This document shows, in pieces, positions 17,411-25,778 of a stretch of DNA of 64,000 bases. The position numbers were made by a program, and so were the translations under genes. The notes beneath the pieces are model-generated. The model had not been told where the DNA came from and did no database searches. It saw only the letters and a program-made list of their open reading frames with translations. The stretch spans positions 2,399,470-2,463,469 of the forward strand of contig NZ_CP059557.1 in the NCBI RefSeq assembly GCF_022828475.1, given 5' to 3'. This DNA comes from Saccharopolyspora gloriosae (GTDB lineage Bacteria; Actinomycetota; Actinomycetes; Mycobacteriales; Pseudonocardiaceae). The number at the start of each line of letters is the position of its first letter. Positions within the stretch are counted from its first letter, which is position 1.

Positions 17411-17437
17411 GTGTCTAGACACAAACTGTCTAGACAC
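17411..17437. promoter_or_regulatory. Two tandem TGTCTAGACA operators
   Basis: Perfect palindromes GTGTCTAGACAC (17411-17422) and TGTCTAGACA (17427-17436, within CTGTCTAGACAC), centres 15 bases apart, ending 15 bases before the symporter ATG. An AGAGGTG ribosome site follows. This spacing places two dimers on nearly the same face of the DNA. Likely target of the GntR/UTRA protein encoded just upstream; it shares the TCTAGA core with the DasR-like site at 16349. Confidence 0.75.
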
Positions 17438-17451
17438 AAAGAGGTGCAGGC

Positions 17452-18837
17452 ATGAAGTCAGCGGAGCAGCTCCGCGACCAGGGGCCTCCGGGGCGCAGAT
17501 CCCGCTGGTACGCGAGCGTCGGCAACCAGGTGCTGATCTCGATCGTCCTGGGCATCGCGGTCGGCGCGGTGTTCCCCGGATTCTCGGCGCACCTCGAAGT
17601 CGTCGGCGACACCTTCCTCGACCTGATCAAGGTCGCGGTGGCGCCGCTGGTGTTCTTCACGATCGTGCTGGGCTTCGCTTCGGCCGGTGACCTCAAGAAA
17701 GCCGGGCGCACCGGGCTGCTGGCGCTGATCTACTTCGAAGTCGTCTCGACCATCGCCCTGCTGCTGGGCCTGCTCGCGGCGAACCTGTCGGGAGTCGGCA
17801 CCGGAGCGGGCGCGCTGCGCGGAGCCGGGCAGCCCAGCGGCACGCCCGAAACCGGTGAGCACGAAGGATTCCTCGCCACGGTCGTGCCGGACAACTTCGT
17901 AGGCGCCTTCAGCTCGGGGCACCTGCTCCAGGTCGTGGTCATCGCCGTGCTGTTCGGCATCGGCCTGCTCTCGCTCGCGCCCGCCGTGCGCACTCGGCTC
18001 GGCGAGATGCTGGAAACGGCCTCCGAGGGCTTCTTCGCGATGATCAACGTGATCATGCGCTTGGCGCCGGTCGGCACCTTCGGCGCCATCGCCTACTCGG
18101 TCGGCACCAACGGGACGTCGATGCTGCTCGCGCTCGCCGAGCTGGTGATCGAGTACTGGATCGTCGTCGCGCTGTTCGTCCTGATCGTGCTCGGCGGCAT
18201 CTGCCTCGCCATCGGGGTGAACGTGCTGCGGCTGCTGCGCGCGGTCCGCACCGAGCTGACGCTGGTCCTCGGTACCGCTTCCTCCGAAGCGGGCCTGCCG
18301 GGACTGCTCAAGAAGCTCCCGCGCATGGGCATGTCGAAGCAGACCGTCGGCCTGGTCATGCCCACCGGGTACGCGTTCAACCTCGACGGCACCTCGATCT
18401 ACATGGCGCTGTGCACGCTGTTCCTCGCCAACGCCTACGGCATCCCGATGGGTTTCGAACAGCAGCTGGGCCTGCTGCTGATCATGCTGCTGACGTCGAA
18501 GGGCGCGGCGACGGTCTCCGGTGGCACGTTCGTCGTGTTCGCCTCCACGGTGACGGCCACCGGATACCTGCCGATCGAGGGAGTCGCGGTCCTGTTCGGC
18601 GTCTACCGGGTCATGTCGATGGCCGTGTCCACCTGCAACACCTTCGGCAACGTGGTGGCGACGCTGGTGATCTCGTGGTGGAACGGCGACCTCGATCGGG
18701 CTCGGCTGCGCGCGGTGCTGGCCGATCCCGCGGTCCTCGACCGAGCCGAGGACCTCGACGACGCCGCTGCCGCGAGCGGCGAATCGGGGAGAACGACGGG
18801 CGAAACCACCTCCACGACCGCTGGGAGCACCACATGA
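17452..18837 (+). CDS. Dicarboxylate/amino acid:cation symporter (DAACS family)
   Basis: 461-residue membrane protein of the GltP/DctA group with eight helices and two re-entrant loops. Diagnostic regions: the Ser-rich loop LGTASSEAGLPGLLKKLP and the helix VMPTGYAFNLDGTSIYMA, followed by GAATVSGGTFVVFASTV. These bind C4-dicarboxylates or acidic amino acids with sodium or protons. The C-terminal 45 residues are polar and Thr/Ser-rich. ATGA overlap with the lyase gene indicates one function: uptake of a succinate- or aspartate-like compound and its cleavage. Confidence 0.9.
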   Translation: MKSAEQLRDQGPPGRRSRWYASVGNQVLISIVLGIAVGAVFPGFSAHLEVVGDTFLDLIKVAVAPLVFFTIVLGFASAGDLKKAGRTGLLALIYFEVVSTIALLLGLLAANLSGVGTGAGALRGAGQPSGTPETGEHEGFLATVVPDNFVGAFSSGHLLQVVVIAVLFGIGLLSLAPAVRTRLGEMLETASEGFFAMINVIMRLAPVGTFGAIAYSVGTNGTSMLLALAELVIEYWIVVALFVLIVLGGICLAIGVNVLRLLRAVRTELTLVLGTASSEAGLPGLLKKLPRMGMSKQTVGLVMPTGYAFNLDGTSIYMALCTLFLANAYGIPMGFEQQLGLLLIMLLTSKGAATVSGGTFVVFASTVTATGYLPIEGVAVLFGVYRVMSMAVSTCNTFGNVVATLVISWWNGDLDRARLRAVLADPAVLDRAEDLDDAAAASGESGRTTGETTSTTAGSTT

Positions 18838-20177
18838 GCAGCACCGTCTTCGACTCGTTCCTCTACCGCGAGATGTTCTCCACCGCGCCGATGCGCGAGA
18901 TCTTCAGCGACGAGTCGTTCGTGGCGCGGATGACCGAGACCGAAACCGCACTGGCCCGCGCGCAGGCGAAGGTCGGCATCGTGCCGCACGACGCGGCGCG
19001 GATCATCACCGACTCCGTGCGCCCCGGCGCGCTCGACCACGACCGGCTCCGCGCCGACACCGAGAACGTCGGTTACCCCGTGCTCCCGCTGGTCGGCCAG
19101 CTCGCCGAGCAGTGCGGCGAAGCGGGCGGTCACCTGCATTGGGGCGCGACCACGCAGGACATCATGGACACCGCCACGATGCTGCAATGCCGCGACGGGC
19201 TCGACCTCGTCGCCGCCTCCCTCGACCGGGTGCGGGAAGCGCTGCGCAGGCTGGCCGCCGAACACGCCGACACCGTCACGGCCGGCCGGACCCACCTGCA
19301 GCACGCGTTGCCGGTGACGTTCGGGTTCCGCGCCGCGGTCTGGGTCTCCGCGCTGGACCGGCACGCCGAGCGACTCGCCCAGGCTCGCGAACGCGACCTC
19401 ATGGTCCAGTTCGGTGGCGCCGCGGGCACGCTGGCCTCGCTCGGCACGGGACCGGAGGGGCTCGCCGTGCGCGCCGCCCTCGCGACCGAACTCGGGCTGC
19501 GCGACCCGGAGATCACCTGGCACGTAGCCAGGGACGGGCTCAACGAGATCGTCGCGCTGCTGGCCGCGATCGGCGGATCGCTGGGCAAGATCGGCTGGGA
19601 CGTGATGATGATGTGCTCGTCGGAGTTCGGGGAGCTCGCCGAACCGTTCGTGCCCGGTCGCGGCGCCAGTTCCACCATGCCGCAGAAGCGCAATCCGATT
19701 TCCAGCGAACTCGTGGTCGCCGCCGCGAAACTCCTGCGCGACCGCGCTTCGACCATGCTCGACGCGATGATGCAGGACTTCGAGCGGGCCACCGGACCCT
19801 GGCACCTGGAGTGGGCCACCATCCCGGAGGCGTTCCAGCTGGCGGCGGCATCGTTGCACCAGACGGAGTTCCTGCTCGGCGGCCTGGAGGTCGACGTCGA
19901 CCGGATGCGCTCCAACACCGCGCTGACCGGCGGGCTCATCGTCGCTGAGGCGGTGATGATGGCCGTCGCCCCGGCGCTCGGCAGGCAACGCGCGCACGAG
20001 GTCGTCTACGACGCGTGCAGCCAGGCCATCGAGCACGGCCGCGACCTGGCGACCGAACTCCGCCGCCACCCGGACCTGCTGGCCGAGCTCGGCGGCGACC
20101 GGATCGACGAGCTCTGCGACCCGTCCAACTACCTCGGCAGCGCCCACGCCATGACCAGTGGTGTGGTCAACGGCTGA
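18834..20177 (+). CDS. Fumarase/aspartase-superfamily lyase (PcaB- or adenylosuccinate-lyase-like)
   Basis: 447 residues from ATG 18834. The superfamily signature is GRGASSTMPQKRNPISSE, with HLHWGATTQDIMDTATML and AGRTHLQHALPVTFG as the two other active-site segments; the second His-containing region supplies the usual general acid-base residues. The closest architecture is 3-carboxy-cis,cis-muconate cycloisomerase and the adenylosuccinate-lyase-like catabolic lyases, a group that also includes EDDS lyase and nitrosuccinate lyase. No protocatechuate genes or purine genes are nearby, so a specialised lyase releasing fumarate from an N-substituted aspartate or succinate is a reasonable inference, given the coupled dicarboxylate symporter. 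Confidence 0.82.
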   Translation: MSSTVFDSFLYREMFSTAPMREIFSDESFVARMTETETALARAQAKVGIVPHDAARIITDSVRPGALDHDRLRADTENVGYPVLPLVGQLAEQCGEAGGHLHWGATTQDIMDTATMLQCRDGLDLVAASLDRVREALRRLAAEHADTVTAGRTHLQHALPVTFGFRAAVWVSALDRHAERLAQARERDLMVQFGGAAGTLASLGTGPEGLAVRAALATELGLRDPEITWHVARDGLNEIVALLAAIGGSLGKIGWDVMMMCSSEFGELAEPFVPGRGASSTMPQKRNPISSELVVAAAKLLRDRASTMLDAMMQDFERATGPWHLEWATIPEAFQLAAASLHQTEFLLGGLEVDVDRMRSNTALTGGLIVAEAVMMAVAPALGRQRAHEVVYDACSQAIEHGRDLATELRRHPDLLAELGGDRIDELCDPSNYLGSAHAMTSGVVNG

Positions 20178-20259
20178 CGATTCGCGGCGGGCCGGGGCGG
20201 TTCCCCGGCCCGGCACCGCGAGCGTCCGGCCGGGTGCGGCGAGCCGCTGTGGTGCGGAA

Positions 20260-21081
20260 CTACCGGCCCGCTGCCACGACACCGCCGTCGACGAGCAGGT
20301 CCACGCCGGTGATGAACGATGCCGCCGGGCTCAGCAAGAAGGCCGCGGCGTCGGCGATGTCGGTGGTGGTGCCGATCCGTCCGGTTCCGGAGGCCGCGAT
20401 CATGGCGCGCATCCGGTCGCCGTGTTCGCTTGCCGATTCCAGTTGTGCCATCGGTGTGGAGATGATGCCGGGACTGATGCTGTTGATCCGCGCGCCGCGA
20501 GCGCCCCAGGCGGTGGCGGCGGCCTGCACCCGCAGCTGGTTGGCGCGTTTGGACAGCGGATACGCCCACTCCGAGCTCTCGACGGCGGCCACGACGGGCA
20601 GCTCCAGCAGCTCGCCGACCGGCGTCACGGCGAGTGCGCGCTCGTCCTCGGCGCTGAGGCGGGGGAAGTAGCCGGAACTGCTGGAGATCACGACACCCGC
20701 GCCGCCGGGCGCGATGACCCGTTCCCACTCCGCCAGCACGAACGCCGTGCCGAGCAGGTCGACGGCGAGGACGGCGTCCTTGGACGCTTGGGCGGGGGAG
20801 ACGCCCGCGGTGTGCGCAACGCGGGTGACCGAGCCGAGCTCCTCCGCGAGCGCAGCCACGGATGCGACGGATTCGCGATCCGCGACGTCCACTTCGGTCG
20901 TCGTCACGTCGAAGCCTTCGCCGCGCAACACGTCGGCGAACCGCACGAGGGACGCGGTGTCGAAGTCGGCCAGGACGAGCCTGCGCCCGGTCCCTTCGCG
21001 GCGGGCGATGGCCTGTCCCATGCCACCGACTCCGATCACCACCGCGACTTCGGAGGTGAACTGCGCACCGGTCGGGGCCAT
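20260..21081 (-). CDS. Short-chain dehydrogenase/reductase
   Basis: 273 residues. The nucleotide-binding motif is unusual, VVIGVGGMGQAIA instead of TGxxxGIG. Catalytic residues are Ser in ISSSSGYF and the YxxxK as YPLSK; the C-terminal ISTPMAQL and GVDLLVDGG are classical. Substrate unknown. It is convergent with the lyase gene (83 bases apart), so it may not belong to that operon. Members with the IGVGGMG motif are common as uncharacterised actinobacterial and mycobacterial SDRs. Confidence 0.82.
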   Translation of the reverse strand: MAPTGAQFTSEVAVVIGVGGMGQAIARREGTGRRLVLADFDTASLVRFADVLRGEGFDVTTTEVDVADRESVASVAALAEELGSVTRVAHTAGVSPAQASKDAVLAVDLLGTAFVLAEWERVIAPGGAGVVISSSSGYFPRLSAEDERALAVTPVGELLELPVVAAVESSEWAYPLSKRANQLRVQAAATAWGARGARINSISPGIISTPMAQLESASEHGDRMRAMIAASGTGRIGTTTDIADAAAFLLSPAASFITGVDLLVDGGVVAAGR

Positions 21082-21281
21082 GGCACTCCTCGCTGCTCGA
21101 GCTGGGGAAACAACCGAACGATGACCGAGCTCATCGATGATCGTGGTCGGCGAGGCGCCACACTAACACCAAACTCAAACGGTTGACTTAATCGCTTCCC
21201 GCAACGCCGCCGTCCCGCGAACAGCGCAGAGACCACGTAGTCCCGCAACAACGAGCCCCTCACCCCACACTCGCCTTCCAA

Positions 21282-21526
21282 CGAAGCCGTGCTTTTGGCG
21301 GCGAAGTCCGCGAAGGGCGGCGAAGCCCGCCTGCCTCGCGGCCGAAGGCCGTGCCTGTATGTGCGAAGCACATAGCCCACGCAATCAAGGTGACCACCGG
21401 CGGGTTCTCAGTGAGCCTCTCGCGAGGACAGCTTTTTCCCTCGTGGCGGAGCCACTAGGGAAAAAGATCCCGCAGCGAGAGGCTCACTGAGGTTCCGCCA
21501 CCCGACCACCCAAGCAAAACGAGCCG
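21282..21526 (+). repeat. Structured intergenic repeat, copy D (long form)
   Basis: 245 bases. First part: GAAGCCGTGCTTTTGGCGGC, several GGCGAAGCCC-type inverted stretches, and the hairpin TATGTGC-GAA-GCACATA (21358-21374). Second part: CCACCGGCGGGTTCTCAG, left arm CTCAGTGAGCCTCTCGC (21407-21423), inner hairpin GCTTTTTCCCTCGTGGC/GCCACTAGGGAAAAAG (21430-21466), right arm GCGAGAGGCTCACTGAG (21475-21491), then GGTTCCGCCACCCG. Outer arms pair perfectly over 17 bp. Nearly identical to copy E except in the arms. Confidence 0.9.
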
Positions 21527-21539
21527 TGGAGACCACGAG

Positions 21540-21965
21540 CTAGAAACTGCCGAGATCGGCGGAGAGCCAGTGTTCTGGGCGCATGTAGATGGCCATGTGC
21601 TCGCCGAGTTGGGTGCGTTCGTACTCCAGGAACCCGGCGACCTTCTCCGGAGGCAGGTAGCGCTCAGCCATCTCCCGGGACAGTTCGTCGGTGCCCGTGG
21701 CGGTCCGGGTGACCGGTCCTTCCACCGAGACGTAGCGGACCGTCGGTTCCGTCCGCTGCACCATCAGGCTGAACCGGCCGGCGTCGCGGATCGCCTGCGC
21801 CTTGCGCGAATCCGGCCCCGTGTTGATCCACAGTTCGCCACCGGGTGAGTACTGGTACCAGATGGGCACCGTCAGCGGTGCTCGGTCGGACGTCCACGCC
21901 ACCGCGAGCGAGCCGATGTGCGGTTCGGCGAGGAATTGCTCTCGTTCCTGTGCGGACAACGCCAT
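21540..21965 (-). CDS. PPOX-family flavin/F420-type protein
   Basis: 141 residues, MALSAQEREQFLAEPHIGSL at the start. The split-barrel fold of pyridoxamine-phosphate-oxidase-like proteins is shown by LAVAWTSDRAPLTVPIWYQY, ELWINTGPDSRKAQAI and VRYVSVEGPVTR. In actinobacteria many such short proteins use F420 and reduce quinones or other small molecules; others bind FMN or heme. The ATG is the only start with the conserved N-terminal helix. It is divergent from the methyltransferase at 22054 (88 bases). Confidence 0.82.
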   Translation of the reverse strand: MALSAQEREQFLAEPHIGSLAVAWTSDRAPLTVPIWYQYSPGGELWINTGPDSRKAQAIRDAGRFSLMVQRTEPTVRYVSVEGPVTRTATGTDELSREMAERYLPPEKVAGFLEYERTQLGEHMAIYMRPEHWLSADLGSF

Positions 21966-22053
21966 GGGGTCGAAGGTAGCGGCGGCCACCGACACTCGCG
22001 CGATCCACGAGCGGCCGGCCGTGCCCGTTCGGCGAGGGAGGAGGATGGGGGGC

Positions 22054-22662
22054 ATGGTCGAGCAGAGCATGTGGATGCAGAAGGTGGCCGCCGATCCCGG
22101 GCACTCCGCCTGGTACATCGATCGGATGCGCGGCATGGCGCGGGCGGGCAACGACCTCGCGGGCGAAGCGCGCATGGTGGACGCGATGATCGCCCGTGGT
22201 TCGCGCGTCCTCGACGCCGGCTGCGGACCGGGCCGCGTCGGTTCCGCGTTGGCCGCGGCGGGACACGAGGTCGTCGGCGTCGACGTCGACCCCGACTTGA
22301 TCGCCGCCGCCGAACACGACCATCCAGGCCCGCGCTGGGTCGTCGGCGACCTCGCGGAGCTCGACCTGCCGGCGCGGGGATTCACGGCGCCGTTCGACGT
22401 GATCGTGTGCGCCGGGAACGTGCTGCCGTTCCTCGCGCCGAGCACGCGCGGCGCGGTGCTGCGGCGGTTCCGCGAGCACCTCGTGCCGCAGGGGCGGGTC
22501 GCTGTCGGGTTCGGCGCCGGGCGCGGGTACGAGTTCGACGAGTTCTTCGCGGACGCCGCGGACGCCGGTCTGGAGACCGAGCTGAAACTGTCCACATGGG
22601 ACCTTCGTCCGCTCGCCGCGGACTCCGGCTTCCTGGTCGCGCTGTTGAGCAGGGGGGAGTGA
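22054..22662 (+). CDS. Class I SAM-dependent methyltransferase
   Basis: 202 residues from ATG 22054, whose spacing to GGAGGAGG is better than that of the ATG nine bases upstream. SAM motif I is VLDAGCGPGRVGSALAAAG, followed by the acidic end of strand 2 (VVGVDVDPDLI) and VIVCAGNVLPFLAPS for motif II/III. A small-molecule methyltransferase in the cytoplasm; substrate not predictable. Confidence 0.85.
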   Translation: MVEQSMWMQKVAADPGHSAWYIDRMRGMARAGNDLAGEARMVDAMIARGSRVLDAGCGPGRVGSALAAAGHEVVGVDVDPDLIAAAEHDHPGPRWVVGDLAELDLPARGFTAPFDVIVCAGNVLPFLAPSTRGAVLRRFREHLVPQGRVAVGFGAGRGYEFDEFFADAADAGLETELKLSTWDLRPLAADSGFLVALLSRGE

Positions 22663-22763
22663 CTGACCGCGGGGCGGATGGGTAGAAATGCTCATGCGAC
22701 CGGGACCGGGCCGCCGGGATAGTGGAGATCGAGTTCAGTGATCGTCTTTCCAGGAGGTCTCCC

Positions 22764-23069
22764 ATGCACGGCTCGCAGCGCTCTTGGGCCGCGGCATTCC
22801 ACCGGTACCTGTTCAACCCGGCCGGACTGGGCTACCTCACGCTGGTGTCCGCGGTGTGGCTGTGGACCGCGGTGGACGCGTTGCTGGTCGACCGCGTGGA
22901 CACCGGCCTGGCCGGGATCTGGGGTTTCCTCGTCACTGCGCCGACCTCGTTGATGTTCGTGCAGCTGGAAGGGCCGATGCTCTGGGGCGGAGTGGTGTTC
23001 GCCGCGGTCTTCCAGGCGATGCTGTTCGGAATCGCTTACTGCGGAACCGAGTTCCGCCGGGAGATCTGA
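22764..23069 (+). CDS. Small membrane protein, SCO4225-like
   Basis: 101 residues with AGGAGG at ideal spacing. Three hydrophobic segments: LTLVSAVWLWTAVDALLV, GIWGFLVTAPTSLMFV and LWGGVVFAAVFQAMLFGIAY. Resembles the streptomycete SCO4225 membrane protein family of unknown role. It ends five bases before the end of the convergent IclR gene. Confidence 0.75.
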   Translation: MHGSQRSWAAAFHRYLFNPAGLGYLTLVSAVWLWTAVDALLVDRVDTGLAGIWGFLVTAPTSLMFVQLEGPMLWGGVVFAAVFQAMLFGIAYCGTEFRREI

Positions 23070-23073
23070 GCCT

Positions 23074-23868
23074 TCAGGCGTCGGCGGAGTCGCGCCAGAA
23101 CAGTTCGGTGAGCTGGTCGACGGTGGCCTGCATCTTCTGCAGGGCCTCGGGGATGCGGGCACGTCCGAAGCGGCTTCGCGGCCCGTTGAGGGTCAGGATG
23201 GCCACCAGGGTTCCGGCGCTGTCCCTGATCGGGCGGGACAGCGAGAGCAGTTCGGGGTCGAGCTCGTTGTCGATCGTCGCGAAGCCCTGTTCCCGGACCT
23301 GCCCGAGTTCTTTCAGCAGCGCCGCCCGGTCCGTGATGGTGTCGGAGGTGAAGGCTTCGAGCTGCTCGGGCAGCGTCCGGTGCAGCTGCTCGGCGGACTG
23401 TTCGGCGAGCAGCACCTTGCCGGTGGAGCTGGCGTGCATCGGGTAGTGCTTGCCGACCATGTTCTGCGACAGGACGCCGACCACGTGGGAACCCGCGGCT
23501 TCGGCGACCAGGTCGAGGCCGTCCTGGGCGTTGGGGATGGACAGCGTCACGGACTCGTTGAACTCGTCGGCCAATTCCTGCAGCGACGGGTGCGCGTGCG
23601 CCACCAGGCCCGCGTAGGGGTCGGCGTTCCTGCCCAAGCGGGCCAGTTCCCAGCCGAGGACGTAGTTGGTGTCGATGCGGTCGACGAGGCCGCCCTGTTC
23701 GAGGCTGTAGAGCAGCCGGAACGCGGTCGGCCTGCTCAGCCCCGCCGCTTTCGCGAGCGTGGTGACGGTGGCTCCGGTGCGCGGCTGGGCGGCCAGTTCG
23801 CGGAGCAATCGGACGGCTTTGGTGACCGACTTGTTGACCATCCCCGATTGCTCGGGTGTGTCGCCCAT
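23074..23868 (-). CDS. IclR-family transcriptional regulator
   Basis: 264 residues from MGDTPEQSGM. The winged helix spans about 12-75 (VTTLAKAAGLSRPTAFRLLY, then GGLVDRIDTNYVLG), and the C-terminal effector domain contains MHASSTGKVLLAEQS, QGFATIDNELDPELLSLSRP and ILTLNGPRSRF, all characteristic. IclR proteins sense small acids or aromatic compounds. Divergent from the MFS transporter at 24142 across 273 bases that hold a 20-bp palindrome, the obvious candidate operator. Confidence 0.9.
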   Translation of the reverse strand: MGDTPEQSGMVNKSVTKAVRLLRELAAQPRTGATVTTLAKAAGLSRPTAFRLLYSLEQGGLVDRIDTNYVLGWELARLGRNADPYAGLVAHAHPSLQELADEFNESVTLSIPNAQDGLDLVAEAAGSHVVGVLSQNMVGKHYPMHASSTGKVLLAEQSAEQLHRTLPEQLEAFTSDTITDRAALLKELGQVREQGFATIDNELDPELLSLSRPIRDSAGTLVAILTLNGPRSRFGRARIPEALQKMQATVDQLTELFWRDSADA

Positions 23869-24070
23869 CCCGTTTCCGCCTCCTGACGCACGGAGCGCAT
23901 TCGTTCCCCGGATCAGTGCCGCGCAGATCAGCCTAGCAGTCGCGTTCACAAAGTGGACGCGCTCGCGGCTTCGGCTGCCGACAGTGACCAGTGGTGCGGG
24001 TTGGGTCACGGGCAACTGAGGGCGCCGTCTCAGATGGCGGCCCCGAGTGCGCGAGCCGTCGCGGCGGCGC

Positions 24071-24098
24071 GCTATAAACCCGCCCGGCATATGCCGGG
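24071..24098 (+). promoter_or_regulatory. TATAAA box and 20-bp palindromic operator before MFS gene
   Basis: TATAAA at 24071-24076 followed two bases later by the perfect palindrome CGCCCGGCATATGCCGGGCG (24079-24098). A protein bound there would cover the transcription start of the transporter gene. The divergent IclR regulator is the likely partner. No good -35 box is visible, consistent with a regulated promoter. Confidence 0.6.
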
Positions 24099-24141
24099 CG
24101 TGGCCGGTGTCGGAGTACTCCACGCGGGAGGGAACGAGCTG

Positions 24142-25467
24142 GTGACCAACTCAGTTGCGGACACCGCGCGCAGCTCGGCCGACAGGAAACGATTCCTGCT
24201 CCGGCTGACCATCGTCGTCGCCGGCGGGATGTTCATCGACGGCTACGTCCTGGGCATCGTCGGCACCGTGATCGGTGCCATCACCACCGACCTGAACATG
24301 TCCGTGTACGGCGAGGGGCTGATCGGGGCGGCGGCGCTGATCGGCATCTTCGCGGGCGGCCCGCTCGGCGGCTGGCTCGCCGACAAGTTCGGCCGCAAAC
24401 CGATGTTCACCATCGACCTGGCCATGTTCGTGGTCGGATCGGTGCTGCAGTTCTTCGTCGACTCGAGCTGGCAGCTGTTCGCCGTCCGGTTGCTGATGGG
24501 CGTGGCGATCGGCGCCGAGTACTCGATCAGCTGGCCACTGATGACGGAGTTCGCGCCCGCACGCCTGCGCGGCAGGTGCCTGTCGTTCGCGGAAGTGGCC
24601 TGGTACATCGGGTTCGTCGCCGCGTTCGTGGTCGGTTTCGCGCTGACGGCGTTGGAGGCCGATTGGCGGGTGATCCTCGGGACCAGCACCCTCCCGGCCG
24701 TGATCCTGTTCTTGGGCAGGCTGGGCGTGCCGGAGTCACCGCGCTGGCTGATGAGCAAGGGCCGCGTCGAGGAGGCCCGGCGGATCGTGGACACCTGGAT
24801 CGAGGACGACGCGGATCGCGCCGACATCACGGATGAGCGGCAGCGCGAGGGCACGTTCCGCATGCTGTTCTCGCCGCAGTACTGGCGTGCCACCACGTTC
24901 ATCTCGGTGTTCTGGTTCTGCACGGTCACGCCGTACTTCGCCATCGCCACGTTCTCCGCCAGCGTGCTCTCGCACTACGGCCTGGGCGAGGACGGTCTGG
25001 TCGGAGCCATCGGCGTCAACGGGGTCGCGTTGCTCGGAGTCGTGGTGTCCTGCCTGCTCATCGAGCGCATCGGGCGCCGCAAGCTCACCATCCCGCAGCA
25101 GTGGGTGTGCGCCGTGGTCCTCGTCGTCATCGCGCTGTGGGGATCCGCGCCGCCGCTGGTCGTGCTGGGCTGCTTCCTGATCTTCGCTTTCGCCAACGCG
25201 ATGTGCACCGCGCTCAACGGCGTGTACCCGGGAGAAGTGCTGCCCACCGAGCTTCGCGGCATCGGGACGGGCTTCGGCACCGCCGTCAGCCGAGTCGGCG
25301 CCGCCATCGGCACGTTCCTGTTCCCCTGGTCCATGCAGGACCTCGGCGCCGGGACGACGATGCTCGTCGCCGCCGGGATCTGCGTCGTGGGCGCCGTCGT
25401 GTCGCAGGCCTTGGCCCCGGAAACCGCCGGCCGAACCCTCACCGAGATCTCCACGACCGGGAAGTGA
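24142..25467 (+). CDS. MFS transporter, aromatic-acid or sugar-type symporter
   Basis: 441 residues from GTG 24142 with GGAGGG nine bases upstream. Twelve hydrophobic segments; loop 2-3 carries the MFS motif GWLADKFGRKPMF and the sixth loop RVEEARRIVDTWIEDD; the second-half repeat shows IERIGRRKLTI. After helix 5 comes PESPRWLMSKGR, the pattern shared by the sugar-porter and metabolite:H+ symporter groups. With an IclR regulator it probably imports a carboxylate or aromatic acid; no matching catabolic enzyme is adjacent. Confidence 0.87.
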   Translation: MTNSVADTARSSADRKRFLLRLTIVVAGGMFIDGYVLGIVGTVIGAITTDLNMSVYGEGLIGAAALIGIFAGGPLGGWLADKFGRKPMFTIDLAMFVVGSVLQFFVDSSWQLFAVRLLMGVAIGAEYSISWPLMTEFAPARLRGRCLSFAEVAWYIGFVAAFVVGFALTALEADWRVILGTSTLPAVILFLGRLGVPESPRWLMSKGRVEEARRIVDTWIEDDADRADITDERQREGTFRMLFSPQYWRATTFISVFWFCTVTPYFAIATFSASVLSHYGLGEDGLVGAIGVNGVALLGVVVSCLLIERIGRRKLTIPQQWVCAVVLVVIALWGSAPPLVVLGCFLIFAFANAMCTALNGVYPGEVLPTELRGIGTGFGTAVSRVGAAIGTFLFPWSMQDLGAGTTMLVAAGICVVGAVVSQALAPETAGRTLTEISTTGK

Positions 25468-25578
25468 GTGAACGGACCGTTCGTCCAGTCTTGTTGGTCG
25501 AACGGTCCGTTGACTTGTGCTGGAGGAGTGAGCGGACTGTTCGTCCAGTCTTGTTGGTCGAACGGTCCGTTGACTTGT
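25468..25578. repeat. Two 60-bp tandem units, each an inverted repeat
   Basis: Two copies with a 60-base period directly after the MFS stop. Each is a hairpin: AACGGACCGTTCG (25471-25483) with CGAACGGTCCGTT (25499-25511), plus inner CCA/TGG. The second unit (25531-25543 with 25559-25571) differs by AGCGGACTGTTCG, changes that keep G-T pairing. Probably a double terminator. The rest of the gap, to 25778, shows no feature I recognise. Confidence 0.8.
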
Positions 25579-25778
25579 TCGTCAGGGCCGTTGCGCCGCG
25601 CGTCCGGGGTACGTCGGTTTCCGGTGCGGTGTTTCCGCAGGAACGCGGATGCCCGCGCGGTCGAGCAGGTGCGCCACAACGACGGTCAGCAGCCAGGTGG
25701 CGTCCTCGTGATCGTCGGGTCGCCCGCCGTGCATTAATTCGGAAGACCGGACGACCAGTGCCGGCCTAGGCTCATCGC

